DNA from: Bacteroidia bacterium
Lineage (GTDB): Bacteria > Bacteroidota > Bacteroidia > NS11-12g > UBA955
NCBI GenBank assembly: GCA_023653095.1
Contig: JAMNXP010000001.1
Span: forward strand, 186,001-250,000
Length of the DNA stretch: 64,000 nucleotides
Direction: 5' to 3'
In this document: one piece after another, positions 38,296 through 48,468 of the stretch
Position numbering within the stretch: the first letter of the stretch is position 1
How the letters are laid out: every line of letters starts with the position of its first letter
Notes under the pieces: model-generated
Seen by the model: the letters and a program-made list of their open reading frames with translations, nothing else
Databases searched by the model: none
Told to the model about the DNA's origin: nothing
Translations under genes and position numbers: made by a program

Positions 38296-41200
38296 TTATT
38301 TGAACTTGTCTAACGAGAATCTCAAAGATTCAACTTGCTTTTGAAGATCAGATAATTGGTCATTAATATGATTCAAAGTGCTAATGTGTGTTTGAGTTGG
38401 TGTAGTTAAACTACCCAGCATTTCGTAATAAACGCCCCAAAAAGACGAATTGATGGAATTAGGCGTAGCAAATTCGTATTTAGAAAGTGCTTGTTGTCCT
38501 CGAAGAAGCGATTGAATTTGATCGTATTTCACCTTTAAATTCATCAACTCGCCACGTTTACTTTGATCTAATGCTGAAATTTTTATCAAATGATCCAATT
38601 TGATGTTCAATTGCTCCAAATCATTATTCATTTGAATCATAGATGTTCTTACCGACAACATTAAATCGATGTTTTTATTTCGGTTTTCGATCTCAGAAGG
38701 TTGCAGTTGATTAGACTCAAATAAGTAATCAATAGCTACTTTAGATAACTCTGTGCACGACTCAATTCCTTTGGATGTGATTTTATCTAAACCAATATAA
38801 TAACTACCAGGACTCACGTATGGTCCATCTGTGACAGAAGCTTTTAAGTCGTATAAATCTTTTGGTATTACGGTGTATCGGCAATTCCATTTAGTTTGTG
38901 TCCAACCTTTGCCTGAATTAATATTCCAGCGAGCAATTAATTTAGAGTTACGGTTGTTTTCGGTGTATATAGAAATGCAATAGTTGTCAAGTATTTCAGA
39001 TTCCTCGGCTATTATTGAATCTACCGCCGGATATATTAGGTCCAATGGTTTTGCTTCTTTCTCCCTATTTTCGCGTCTCTTTTTCACAGAAGAAATATCT
39101 TGTGGGATATTTACATAAATATTCAATTTCTCATCTAGATTCTCGCCCATAAATCTGGTTTTTCCGTGATAGGCATTTCCGTCGCTTCCCAATTTGGCAT
39201 AAGGAACAAATAATTTATGCGTTGAGTTCGAAGCAAAAACTTGCTTTTGAGTCTTTTTGAATTCTCTGATAAGTTGGTAATCATCGCATACCACAAATCC
39301 TCGTCCAAAAGTAGCCAAAACTAAATCCTCTTCCCTTTCTTGGAATGCAATGTCCTTTATTGCAACTGGAGTAAGTCCTTTCATAAAGGTGGTGAAATTG
39401 ATACCATTATCTATGGAGATATAGAAACCAAACTCGGTTCCAACACAAACAATGTCGTTGTCTTTAGGGTCTATCCAAACGCTCTTTATAGCTCCGTTTT
39501 CTGGAAGTCCAGCACCAAGCTTTTTCCAAGTTTTACCTTGATCAGAAGAAATTAATAAATAAGGTTTGAAATCACCTTGACGGTGGTTGTCTAATGAGAT
39601 AATGAATTCATTCTTTGATGTAATGTTTAATGAACTAACCAATGGGTAAATAGTTTCAATAGTTTTACCCACTTTACCTTCTTGAGCTTCTGACCATAAA
39701 TTTACTCCTGGGTAATTGGGGCTTAACAATGTCCATGTTTTACCATCATCCATGGTTAAATGAACCAATCCATCGTCAGTTCCAGCTAAAAGTTGACCCT
39801 CCTTGCCTTCGCATAAAAAGGTAATATTTCCATAGATGCTCGTGCTTTGATTCTTGGCAACGGCTTTTAATCCCCATACTTTTTCCATAATGGGAAGTTT
39901 ATTTCTATCTATTTGACGACTCAAATCGAGACTGTTGGTGGTCCAAGAGTTGCCGTAATCTTGGCTGATAAACAATTTGTTCGCAGCAAAATACAATTTC
40001 TTGCTATTGTATTTACTGATCAATAATGGAGCATCCCAATTCCAACGTAATGCAGAAGCGGAAGGGTCAGTGAAATGAGGGCGAATATCAATGCTCTCGC
40101 CAGTTTTTCTGTTATGTCTAATCAATCCACCGTATTGCCATTGAGCATAAACAATATCTGGATTTGTGGGGTCAATTTGGCTTTTGAAACCATCTCCACC
40201 TACGGTAACAAACCATTCATCGTTTCCAATCCCATTGGATGTTTTATTTCTGCTAGGTCCTCCTAAAGAGAAATTGTCTTGGGTGCCGCCGTATACGTTG
40301 TAAAATGGAGCAGAATTATCTACAGAAACCCTATAAAACTGTGTGATGGGTAGATTTTCTTTGAATATCCAGTTTGAACCATTGTCAAATGTTTCATATA
40401 AACCACCGTCGCAACCCACCAAGAGATGATTGGTATTTGAAGGATTGATCCAAATAGCGTGATTATCAACGTGTTTGTTGTCTTCAGGATAACGCTTGAT
40501 GGTTTTTCCGCCATCTTCTGAGAAATGCAAATATGTATCCATGAAAAATAGACGTTTTCCATTGGTTGGATCAGCAAAAACCTCTTGATAGTAGTTTCCA
40601 GCAGTTTGAAAATCATTGATTCTTGTCCAACTTGCGCCAAAGTCACCGGAAGTATAAACGCCTCCTTTTTTACCTTCAGCTTCAACTACAGCAGTAACTC
40701 TTCCAGGTTCGGTGTTGGAAGTGGTTAATGAAATTCTCCCCAAATCCCCGCTAGGAAATCCACCAGCACATTTTTGCCACGTTTTTCCGTGATCAACAGA
40801 CTTATATAGAGAACTTTCTGGCCCTCCACTGAGGTAAGTCCATTCGTGTCTCCTTCTTTGATGTGCTGTTGCGTATAAAATGTTGTTGTTGGATGGGTCT
40901 AAGTGCACTTCATTAAAGCCAGTGTGTTTAGAAACAAACAGAGACAGTGACCAGGTTTTTCCTGCATCTGAGCTGTAATAAATGCCTCTTTCACCTCCTG
41001 CGCTCCACAAAGGCCCGTAAGCGGCCACCCACATTTCTGAAGGATTTGTTGGATTAATCACAATCTTTGCAATGCTCTGAGAATTTTCAAATACACCTTT
41101 AACTTTAGTGAATGATTTGCCGGCATCTTCAGAGAAATAGAGCCCATTTCCGTAACCTACACTGCGCTGATTGTTGTTTTCGCCTGTTCCTACCCATAAG

Positions 41201-41505
41201 ATGTTTGGATTGTTTGGATGTATGGCCAATGAACCAATACTTTGAGTACCATAGCCATCAAAAATTGGACTAAAAGTAGTTCCTAAATTTTCTGTTTTCC
41301 AAACACCTCCATAAGCAGATGCGATGTAATAAATGGACGGGTTTTTTGGATTAACGGCAATATCAATGACTCTGCCGCTAGTTTTGGCTGGACCAATGTT
41401 ACGCCAACCAATTTGCCCCACGAAACTTTCGAATTCTTTGTTTTGTGCATTTAACTGGGCAAATATCAAGCACCCAGCATACACTGATAGTAAAATTTTT
41501 CTCAT
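38296..41505 (-). CDS. Exported VPS10/sortilin-like BNR beta-propeller protein
   Basis: A 1069-residue exported protein. A signal peptide ends near LNAQ, then IGWRNIGPAKTSGRV, the conserved start of a large Bacteroidota/Acidobacteriota group annotated as glycosyl hydrolase or sortilin-like. BNR/Asp-box repeats (SEDAGKSF, SSDAGKTW, SVDHGKTW, SSDQGKTW and others) cover about residues 20-760, consistent with a ten-bladed propeller. The C-terminal 300 residues contain an Ig-like part and a helical, probably coiled-coil end (LSDLQKQVESLRFSLD). There is no T9SS tail, unlike the 12341-15778 relative, so it is likely periplasmic. No glycosidase residues are identifiable; the role is unknown. Confidence 0.8.
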   Translation of the reverse strand: MRKILLSVYAGCLIFAQLNAQNKEFESFVGQIGWRNIGPAKTSGRVIDIAVNPKNPSIYYIASAYGGVWKTENLGTTFSPIFDGYGTQSIGSLAIHPNNPNILWVGTGENNNQRSVGYGNGLYFSEDAGKSFTKVKGVFENSQSIAKIVINPTNPSEMWVAAYGPLWSAGGERGIYYSSDAGKTWSLSLFVSKHTGFNEVHLDPSNNNILYATAHQRRRHEWTYLSGGPESSLYKSVDHGKTWQKCAGGFPSGDLGRISLTTSNTEPGRVTAVVEAEGKKGGVYTSGDFGASWTRINDFQTAGNYYQEVFADPTNGKRLFFMDTYLHFSEDGGKTIKRYPEDNKHVDNHAIWINPSNTNHLLVGCDGGLYETFDNGSNWIFKENLPITQFYRVSVDNSAPFYNVYGGTQDNFSLGGPSRNKTSNGIGNDEWFVTVGGDGFKSQIDPTNPDIVYAQWQYGGLIRHNRKTGESIDIRPHFTDPSASALRWNWDAPLLISKYNSKKLYFAANKLFISQDYGNSWTTNSLDLSRQIDRNKLPIMEKVWGLKAVAKNQSTSIYGNITFLCEGKEGQLLAGTDDGLVHLTMDDGKTWTLLSPNYPGVNLWSEAQEGKVGKTIETIYPLVSSLNITSKNEFIISLDNHRQGDFKPYLLISSDQGKTWKKLGAGLPENGAIKSVWIDPKDNDIVCVGTEFGFYISIDNGINFTTFMKGLTPVAIKDIAFQEREEDLVLATFGRGFVVCDDYQLIREFKKTQKQVFASNSTHKLFVPYAKLGSDGNAYHGKTRFMGENLDEKLNIYVNIPQDISSVKKRRENREKEAKPLDLIYPAVDSIIAEESEILDNYCISIYTENNRNSKLIARWNINSGKGWTQTKWNCRYTVIPKDLYDLKASVTDGPYVSPGSYYIGLDKITSKGIESCTELSKVAIDYLFESNQLQPSEIENRNKNIDLMLSVRTSMIQMNNDLEQLNIKLDHLIKISALDQSKRGELMNLKVKYDQIQSLLRGQQALSKYEFATPNSINSSFWGVYYEMLGSLTTPTQTHISTLNHINDQLSDLQKQVESLRFSLDKFK

Positions 41506-41545
41506 AATTAAGATAACAACTTCCTTTTCGGGGGAAGTTACAAAA

Positions 41546-42745
41546 TCATTGCAACTCTAAGAAATAGCCTTCTAGTTTTTTAGCAATGCCTTGCCAAGAA
41601 AAACGGTTTCTAATTTTCTCACCACCTTTTCGGCCTAATTCGGATCTAAATGAGTCATCATTCAGTATTTTCAATATTCCATCGGTAAATTCCGTTGGGT
41701 TTTTCGCTACAATAACCCCTTCTCCTTTTTCTAACCCCAAGCCTTTGTAGCCAACCTCAGTGCTTACAACAGGAACATCCATACTTAAGGCTTCCAATAC
41801 TTTGTTTTGGGTGCCAGCGCCTATTCTTAATGGTGAAATAACCACATTTGCTGAAGCATATTCTTTGGCTAGATCTTCAACAAAGCCGGTAACCGTGATT
41901 TTATCTGATGCTAAAGATTGTATCCAATGGCCTGGTTTTTGACCGGCAATTACGAAGGTGGCTTCAGGAAAAGCAATTAAAACAGATGGCCATATTTCAT
42001 CGATAAAATAATGTAATGCATCAATGTTTGGGGCATAACTCATATTTCCCGTGAATAGAATTCTACCCTTTACAAATTCAATATCGGTTCGAGGATAAAA
42101 TTGATTGGTGTCTACTCCATTTTCAAGTAGTTCAATATTCGAGCCTGTACTTTTGATCAAAAACTCTTGATCTACGGTGCTGCAAACCAAAGTTTTGGCG
42201 AATTGAGGAATCATCTTTTGTTCAAATTTATACAGCCTATTAAACTCAGTAGACGCAAATAATTTTTGTAAAAAATGCTTCGATTGATCTCTTCGTCTTT
42301 GCCAATATAAGCTGAATGCATCGGGTAAATCCAAAATTACTTTTGATTTACCGATACCGTCAAAATATTGAGCCATTCTAATGTGTTGAACATGAATGGC
42401 ATCGTATTTTTCAGATTCCAATAGAGATTTAAGCTTTTTTCGGAACTTATTTGATTGGAAAAAGGCAACTTGAAAAGGCTTTCGTGTAAACGTCCCCAAA
42501 AAGGTAAAAAAAGCAGAAACCCAAATGGGTCTGTAGATCCATTCAATTTTAGAAATGACCTTTGAGCTTTTGCCTATGGGTTTTAAAAGTGGCTGAACAG
42601 AATCTAAATCTTGTTGGTTTTCAGCAATGGTAAGTAAATGAATTTCGTGCTTATCCAGTAATTCCCCCATCAAATTGTAAATTTTCAATTTATCCCCGCG
42701 GTATGGAGGGAAAGGCATTCGATTTGCAACGAATAAGATTTTCAT
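41546..42745 (-). CDS. Glycosyltransferase, GT4-like (GT-B fold)
   Basis: Sugar transferase of 399 residues, cytoplasmic side of the inner membrane. It has a Rossmann-like start (MKILFVANRMPFPPYRGDK), similar to the family called sugar transferase of the PEP-CTERM/EpsH1 (TIGR03087) type, and a C-terminal donor-binding half (ILFTGNMSYAPNIDAL, VVISPLRIGAGTQNKVLEALS) with the conserved Glu of the GT4 EX7E motif. Substrates are unknown; a role in surface polysaccharide or lipopolysaccharide synthesis fits, as a heptose kinase gene is close by. It stands alone on its strand between two convergent or divergent genes. Confidence 0.85.
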   Translation of the reverse strand: MKILFVANRMPFPPYRGDKLKIYNLMGELLDKHEIHLLTIAENQQDLDSVQPLLKPIGKSSKVISKIEWIYRPIWVSAFFTFLGTFTRKPFQVAFFQSNKFRKKLKSLLESEKYDAIHVQHIRMAQYFDGIGKSKVILDLPDAFSLYWQRRRDQSKHFLQKLFASTEFNRLYKFEQKMIPQFAKTLVCSTVDQEFLIKSTGSNIELLENGVDTNQFYPRTDIEFVKGRILFTGNMSYAPNIDALHYFIDEIWPSVLIAFPEATFVIAGQKPGHWIQSLASDKITVTGFVEDLAKEYASANVVISPLRIGAGTQNKVLEALSMDVPVVSTEVGYKGLGLEKGEGVIVAKNPTEFTDGILKILNDDSFRSELGRKGGEKIRNRFSWQGIAKKLEGYFLELQ

Positions 42746-42810
42746 TCACTAGCAAAATTATGCTTTTTTATTTGCGCATTATTTAAAATGAATCGATAAT
42801 ATTGTAGGAG

Positions 42811-44004
42811 ATGGTGACTTTAAGCAGTCGATTAAATAGAGTAATAGAGAGTCAAACTCTGGCAATGACAAAAAAAGCCAGAGAATTGAAAGAACAGGGA
42901 AACGATGTGATCAGCCTAAGTATAGGCGAACCCGATTTTGATACACCCATTAACATTTGCAATGAAGCTACTGCGGCAATGTCTCGTGGTGAAACTCATT
43001 ACCCGCCGGTATTGGGTACAATGGCATTTAGACAGGCAATTCAACGTAAGTTATTAATTGAAAATGGTTTAGAATATTCTGTTTCTCAAATTATTGTGAG
43101 TAACGGCGCGAAACAGAGTTTGTTTAATGCCATTATGGCATTGGTGAACGTTGGTGATGAAGTAATCATTCCTGCGCCTTATTGGGTAAGTTATCCTTCA
43201 ATGGTTAATTATGCTCAAGGGAAAGTAGTTGAAATAGCTTCTACTGTTGAGGAAAATTACCTTTGCTCCGCGGAGAAATTAGAATCGGCAATTACCGATA
43301 AAACCAAGCTTATTATCTTCTCCTCTCCTTGCAATCCTAGCGGAAGCGTTATTCCCAAAGCACTTTTAGACCAATGGGTTGAAGTGCTTCAAAGGCACCC
43401 TCATGTTTTTGTTATCAGTGATGAGATTTATGAGCGTATTGTTTACAATGAAAAACCCGTGAGTATTGCAAGCTATCCTGGAATGAAAGACCGAGTTGCA
43501 GTTGTAAACGGTTTGGCTAAGGGATTTGCAATGACTGGATGGCGTATTGGATATTTAGCGGGTCCACAGGAGTTGGTAAGTGCATGTGAGCGTTTTCAAG
43601 GAATGGTTTCGTCAGGGGCAAATTCTATAGCCCAAGCAGCTGGAATTGAAGCATTGAAGGGCGATCAATCTCAAGTGGAAATGATGCGAATAACCTTTGA
43701 GAAAAGGAGAAATCTAATGCATCAGGAATTATCAAAAATAAACGGCATTAAATTGGGTAACCCCGAAGGAGCATTTTATCATTTTCCAGATGTGTCTTAT
43801 TATTTTGGAAAGAAAGATGGGGAAACCACTTTGAATAATTCTGATGAGATTTGCTTATACTTATTGGAGAGAGCATTGGTAGCTTTGGTTTCAGGAGCTG
43901 CATTTGGAGCCCCGAATTGCATCAGATTGAGTTATGCAACTTCAGAGGAGAATATTGTTGAAGCTTGTTCTCGAATCAAAAAGGCTTTAGAATCCTTGAA
44001 TTGA
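42811..44004 (+). CDS. aspC: PLP-dependent aminotransferase, aspartate aminotransferase type
   Basis: Class I/II aminotransferase of 397 residues that probably transfers the amino group between aspartate and 2-oxoglutarate; aromatic substrates are also possible. Family signs are SLSIGEPDFDTP, the PLP-binding block YYVSYP-like APYWVSYPSM, the Asp/Tyr region VISDEIYE, the PLP lysine in NGLAKGFAMTGWRIGY, and the substrate Arg near the C-terminus (NCIRLSYA). The ATG at 42811 is directly preceded by aggag, unusually close; a GTG follows as codon 2 and could be used instead. Confidence 0.9.
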   Translation: MVTLSSRLNRVIESQTLAMTKKARELKEQGNDVISLSIGEPDFDTPINICNEATAAMSRGETHYPPVLGTMAFRQAIQRKLLIENGLEYSVSQIIVSNGAKQSLFNAIMALVNVGDEVIIPAPYWVSYPSMVNYAQGKVVEIASTVEENYLCSAEKLESAITDKTKLIIFSSPCNPSGSVIPKALLDQWVEVLQRHPHVFVISDEIYERIVYNEKPVSIASYPGMKDRVAVVNGLAKGFAMTGWRIGYLAGPQELVSACERFQGMVSSGANSIAQAAGIEALKGDQSQVEMMRITFEKRRNLMHQELSKINGIKLGNPEGAFYHFPDVSYYFGKKDGETTLNNSDEICLYLLERALVALVSGAAFGAPNCIRLSYATSEENIVEACSRIKKALESLN

Positions 44005-44008
44005 ACTT

Positions 44009-44016
44009 TATATTTG
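44009..44016 (+). promoter_or_regulatory. -7 promoter box of the heptose kinase gene
   Basis: TATATTTG, an exact match, with TTTA (one mismatch from TTTG) at 43986-43989, 19 bp upstream. The ATG at 44026 is 9 bp after the box, inside the end of the previous gene's trailer. Confidence 0.45.
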
Positions 44017-44025
44017 CCGAATTAA

Positions 44026-45015
44026 ATGAACATGCTAGACTTAGACTCGCTTTTTGATAGTTTCAACGGATTAAGAGTACTGATTGTGGGAGATGTGATG
44101 GTAGATAATTACATCAATGGAAAGGTTGAACGTGTTTCTCCGGAAGCCCCTGTGCCCGTTGTAGATGTTACAAATATGGAGTCTAGATTGGGTGGCGCCG
44201 GGAATGTAGCCTTGAACATCAAGTCTATGGGAGCAGTTCCAATCATGGTTAGCGTCATTGGCAATGATAAAGAAGGTGAAGACTTGAAAATGCTCTTAGA
44301 AAATCAAGGTATTTATTCTAAAGCATTATTGGTCAGTGACTCTCGTAAAACTACCACAAAAACTCGAGTGGTTGGAAATCATCACCAACTTTTAAGATTT
44401 GATCATGAGGTTAAACATGATTTAAGTTCTGTTGATTCGTTCTTGTTGGAAGAGTATTTCGATAAGGAAATAGAGAACGCCGATGTAGTGATTTTTGAAG
44501 ATTACAATAAAGGAGTTTTGTATGCTTCAAATATCAAGTCATTCATTGATAAAGCCAATAAATTAGGAATTCCAACTATTGTAGACCCTAAGAAAAACAA
44601 CTTCTTGGAATACAAGAATACAACCATTTTTAAGCCCAACTTAAAGGAAATTAAGGAAGGTTTAAATCTTGACTCTTCATTTGAACAAATTAGTGAAGTA
44701 GAAGAGGCTATTTCGTTATTGGAAAGTAAATTAAACAATAAAAGAACATTGGTAACCTTAAGCGAAAGAGGGGTAATTATATCAGACTCTGGTCGTTTTA
44801 CTCAAGTTCCAGCACATATTAGAAATATTGCCGATGTTAGCGGTGCTGGAGACACTGTTGTTAGTGTAGCGGCACTTGCCCTTGCTAAAAAAGTGTCGCC
44901 CGAACTGATTGCCGAATTGAGTAATTTGGCAGGCGGATTGGTTTGCGAAAAACGCGGGGTTGTGCCCATCAATAAAGATGAACTATTGGCCGAAGCAAAG
45001 AAAATACTCTTTTAG
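44026..45015 (+). CDS. rfaE1: D-glycero-beta-D-manno-heptose-7-phosphate kinase (RfaE1/HldE kinase domain)
   Basis: PfkB-family sugar kinase of 329 residues that phosphorylates heptose-7-phosphate at C1 for the ADP-heptose of the lipopolysaccharide core. The HldE kinase hallmarks are GDVMVDNYINGKVERVSPEAPVPV-like start, GGAGNVALNIKSMGA, and the catalytic GAGDTVVSV near the end. The nucleotidyltransferase domain found in fused HldE is absent, so a separate enzyme must supply that step. It follows the aminotransferase by 21 bp but has its own promoter box. Confidence 0.88.
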   Translation: MNMLDLDSLFDSFNGLRVLIVGDVMVDNYINGKVERVSPEAPVPVVDVTNMESRLGGAGNVALNIKSMGAVPIMVSVIGNDKEGEDLKMLLENQGIYSKALLVSDSRKTTTKTRVVGNHHQLLRFDHEVKHDLSSVDSFLLEEYFDKEIENADVVIFEDYNKGVLYASNIKSFIDKANKLGIPTIVDPKKNNFLEYKNTTIFKPNLKEIKEGLNLDSSFEQISEVEEAISLLESKLNNKRTLVTLSERGVIISDSGRFTQVPAHIRNIADVSGAGDTVVSVAALALAKKVSPELIAELSNLAGGLVCEKRGVVPINKDELLAEAKKILF

Positions 45016-45028
45016 TTTTTTGAATTTA

Positions 45029-46453
45029 TTACGAATAACCTGACAGGTTAAATTCGGTCGATTCTTGATAATCACTATCGGTATTTATATCCCAAAGATT
45101 TTGATTAATTCCTGTATTGATTTCTTTTGCAAGTAGCAATCCCATAAGTATAGAATGGTCTTGATTGTTATACTTAAATGAGCCATATCTACCTATGAGT
45201 TTCAAATTTGAAATGGTATTTAGATAATCAATGATGGGATTCAGATTTTCCATGTATCCAGTTTCATAAACAGGGTAACATTTGGGTATTTTAATCACCT
45301 TTGAATTCAATACAAGATCATTATTTGAAATGAGATTTAGCATTAATAACTCTCTGTGAGCTAATTGAGATAATTCTTCATCGCTTTTTTGCCATAAAGG
45401 GTCACTATCAAAACTCCAAATCTCTAAACACAAGATACTGGTTGATTTTCCATTGGTGAGTGTGGGACACCAATTTCTAAAATTGGTAATTCTGCCGTGG
45501 GTTACTTCTGGCGAATGGATATAGATCCAATTATCGGGAAATAGTTGATTGCTGTTAATCTCCAAATACACCAAAGTAGTATTTCGGAAATACAATTTTC
45601 GGGTATAATCTAAAATCTGCTGTGGTACATTTGATAATCCTTGAATCAATGAAGTCATGGGCATGGTTGAAACAATCCAATCGGCTTTAAATGATTCACC
45701 ATTTTGAGTGATTATTTCGGTAATCTTTGAATCTTGCTCCATGAAACGTTCAATCTTCTGTCCAAAAAGAATCTTTCCACCTAGCTTTTCAAATCTGCGT
45801 GCAATTTCATTATAAATAGCACCTGTTCCCTTGTGAGGATAGGCAAAGACATCCACGAGGGTCTTATGCTTGTTGTTTTTATTGCCTTTTATAGATGAAA
45901 TTAAAGCTTCCCAAAGTGATAGTTTTTTGATTCTTTGGGATGCCCAATCTGCATCAATTTGGCTGCAAGAAATGCCCCATAATTTTTCGGTGTATGATTT
46001 AAAGAACATTCCGAAAAGCTTTTCTCCGAATTTATTGGTTACCCAATCTTCAAAGGTTTTAACCGACTTGTTTGGGAAAATTCTGATCCAGAAATAACTG
46101 AACAATATATGGGTTAACTCAAATATGGAGATGTTTCGAAAAACATTTCCAATTTTCAATGGATAATCAAAGAACTTATTCCTATAATAGATTCGAGTAA
46201 GTCTATTGACTACCGTGAAGTTATCTCCCACAATATCATGGAAGAAGTCATTGACTATTTTATCGCTAGTAAAAAACCGGTGAGGCCCACAATCTACAAT
46301 TTGACCAAACATATCTAAACTGCGAGACATCCCGCCAACTTGATTTGTTGATTCAATCAAGGTAACAGGATGTCCGAGTTTAATGAGTTGATATGCAGCA
46401 GCTAGTCCGGCTGGGCCGGCGCCAATAATGATAACAGATGCTTTTTCTGACAC
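45029..46453 (-). CDS. FAD-dependent amine oxidase-like protein
   Basis: A 474-residue flavoprotein with the N-terminal FAD-binding motif VIIIGAGPAGLAAAYQL and the GG doublet NQVGGMSRS. The following DCGPHRFFTSD segment is seen in a protoporphyrinogen oxidase-like/UDP-galactopyranose mutase-like subgroup in Bacteroidota. The C-terminal FAD-contacting block is LIGRYGSFKYNNQDHSILMG. Such proteins are often linked to polysaccharide or polyprenyl-sugar metabolism, but the reaction is unknown. The start is a GTG at 46453, forced because an upstream in-frame stop is 6 bp away. It follows the POT transporter by 6 bp and is probably co-transcribed. Confidence 0.75.
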   Translation of the reverse strand: MSEKASVIIIGAGPAGLAAAYQLIKLGHPVTLIESTNQVGGMSRSLDMFGQIVDCGPHRFFTSDKIVNDFFHDIVGDNFTVVNRLTRIYYRNKFFDYPLKIGNVFRNISIFELTHILFSYFWIRIFPNKSVKTFEDWVTNKFGEKLFGMFFKSYTEKLWGISCSQIDADWASQRIKKLSLWEALISSIKGNKNNKHKTLVDVFAYPHKGTGAIYNEIARRFEKLGGKILFGQKIERFMEQDSKITEIITQNGESFKADWIVSTMPMTSLIQGLSNVPQQILDYTRKLYFRNTTLVYLEINSNQLFPDNWIYIHSPEVTHGRITNFRNWCPTLTNGKSTSILCLEIWSFDSDPLWQKSDEELSQLAHRELLMLNLISNNDLVLNSKVIKIPKCYPVYETGYMENLNPIIDYLNTISNLKLIGRYGSFKYNNQDHSILMGLLLAKEINTGINQNLWDINTDSDYQESTEFNLSGYS

Positions 46454-46459
46454 AAATGA

Positions 46460-48367
46460 TTATCTCACTCCATTCATCAAGACCAAGAGTTTTTTGCTCA
46501 AGAAGAACAAGAATACGGAGGCAATACCAGCCATGAATACGAATAACATGAAGAAATCGTATAATGTGGCGATAGTAAATCCAGCAAAAGTTGGTTTTTC
46601 AGGCTTTAAGTTCCAAAGTTGAACTTTTTCAGTTTTAACCAATTTGGAATCCTTTACCTCTTCCACTACTTCGTAGGTTAACAATTCATTTTCGCCAACC
46701 AATAAAGCTGAATTGAAGTTCTTATTGAAACTCTTAATCACTTTTAAATGGAAAACAGAAACTGTAGCAGTTTTTGCCGAACCTGTATCAACGGAAACTG
46801 AATTTAAGATACTCTTTTCTTCTGTTGTTTCTGTCCAATTTGCGGTAGCTACAGGAAGAATGTATTGTGCTTTTGGATCATCTTTAAACACCATAGTATC
46901 CAAAGAATTTGACTTTATAGCAGTCAATACAGTATTTAAAGAAGCACTGTCTGTTTTGATGGTAGAAGTTTCATTTTTAACCTCTTCTGGATATAAAGAA
47001 CTTAAGGTACCAGCAAATTTATTGGCTGATGCGGTTGATAAGAACCACACTCCCATCAATAATGATGCAAAACGCGCTGGAGACAGTTTATTTACCATTG
47101 ACAAACCAATGGGGCTCAAGCACAATTCACCCAATGTATGAATGGTGTACAAGCTCACCAACCAGATCATGCTCACTTTTGTAGAAGGATCCAATCCTTT
47201 CACACCGAAAGCAATGACTAAATATCCAACAGCAAGCAAGAATAATCCCATTGATTGTTTGAAGGGAGATGCTGGCTCCATATTGCGTTTTCCTAATACA
47301 CCCCACAACCAAACAAAGATTGGAGCAAAAATAACAATTGCTAATGCGTTGATTGATTGGAAGTAAGATGCCGGAATTAATTCACCAAACAAATTTCTAT
47401 CGGTTTGCTCCTCGGCAAAATAAGTCAATGATGCACCTGCTTGTTCAAAGGCTGCCCAGAAGAAAATAACAAAGAATGCAGCAATATAAACAACCCAAAT
47501 TCTTTGCTTTTCAATTTTGGTCAAGCTGGGGTCGGTAATGATGAATCCAGGAGCAGCAATTGTCAATCCGAAGATGAATGATCCAATCAAATCGTATTCA
47601 AGTCCCCAGAAAAACAAAGAAAATAAGGCTACGAAAGCTCCAACCCAAATAAATACTCTGTTGTTATTAACAGGAAGGGCTTCACCCGTAGAAGGTTGTT
47701 CATCTCTTGTAGAATTGGCTTTTTCACCAATTTGTTGACCATCTGGAGTGACAATATATTTGTTTTTAAGGGAGATAAACAAAATCAAACTCAATATCAT
47801 ACCTGCGCAAGCAGCCAAGAATCCCCAACGGAAATCACCAGCATTACCTGTATCACCTAAGTAACCACACAATAAAGGAGCAATGAATGCGCCTAAGTTG
47901 ATACCCATATAGAAGATCGTAAAAGCAGAGTCAACCCGTTTGTCGCCTTCTGGGTATAATTGACCAACCATGGTAGAAATATTGGGCTTGAAAAATCCAT
48001 TTCCTACAATTAACATGAATAAACCGCTAAACATGAAAATGGAAGCGACTGAAACTTCTTGATAATAGGTACCCGCTAGGAACATCAAAAATTGGCCGAA
48101 AGCCATTAAAATTCCACCAATGATGATGGATTTGCGATTTCCCCAATAACGGTCAGCCATATAACCACCTAACAACGGGGTAAGGTAAACCAATCCGGTA
48201 TAACTTCCATAAATGTCTGAAGCATAGGCCTTGTCAAAAAGAAGTGCTTTGGTCATGAAAAGCGTAAAAAGAGCGCGCATTCCGTAATAACTAAAGCGCT
48301 CCCACATTTCGGTAACAAACAAGACGTAAAGTCCTTTTGGATGTCCCTTTTGAGCTACTGTATTCAT
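46460..48367 (-). CDS. POT/PTR family proton-dependent peptide transporter with large insert
   Basis: Inner-membrane symporter importing di- and tripeptides with protons. The ATG at 48367 (MNTVAQKGHP) gives 635 residues; the longer frame is upstream noise. The family's first-helix motif EMWERFSYYGMRAL contains the ExxER residues, and YLTPLLGGYMADRYWGNRKSI is the second signature. Standard members have about 460-500 residues; here some 130 residues lie between the penultimate region (SLYPEEVKNET) and the last helix (FTIATLYDFFMLFVF), at about 46595-46995. They are hydrophilic with beta-like strands and probably periplasmic. An FAD oxidoreductase gene follows after 6 bp. Confidence 0.85.
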   Translation of the reverse strand: MNTVAQKGHPKGLYVLFVTEMWERFSYYGMRALFTLFMTKALLFDKAYASDIYGSYTGLVYLTPLLGGYMADRYWGNRKSIIIGGILMAFGQFLMFLAGTYYQEVSVASIFMFSGLFMLIVGNGFFKPNISTMVGQLYPEGDKRVDSAFTIFYMGINLGAFIAPLLCGYLGDTGNAGDFRWGFLAACAGMILSLILFISLKNKYIVTPDGQQIGEKANSTRDEQPSTGEALPVNNNRVFIWVGAFVALFSLFFWGLEYDLIGSFIFGLTIAAPGFIITDPSLTKIEKQRIWVVYIAAFFVIFFWAAFEQAGASLTYFAEEQTDRNLFGELIPASYFQSINALAIVIFAPIFVWLWGVLGKRNMEPASPFKQSMGLFLLAVGYLVIAFGVKGLDPSTKVSMIWLVSLYTIHTLGELCLSPIGLSMVNKLSPARFASLLMGVWFLSTASANKFAGTLSSLYPEEVKNETSTIKTDSASLNTVLTAIKSNSLDTMVFKDDPKAQYILPVATANWTETTEEKSILNSVSVDTGSAKTATVSVFHLKVIKSFNKNFNSALLVGENELLTYEVVEEVKDSKLVKTEKVQLWNLKPEKPTFAGFTIATLYDFFMLFVFMAGIASVFLFFLSKKLLVLMNGVR

Positions 48368-48468
48368 ATTTTCTAATTGTATGTGTAAATGTTGGGGGCT
48401 AAAATAGACCAAATTTTTGAATAAGCCATACTGCAAAGCCCCAATTATCCGTTAATTTGCGTTTAATA

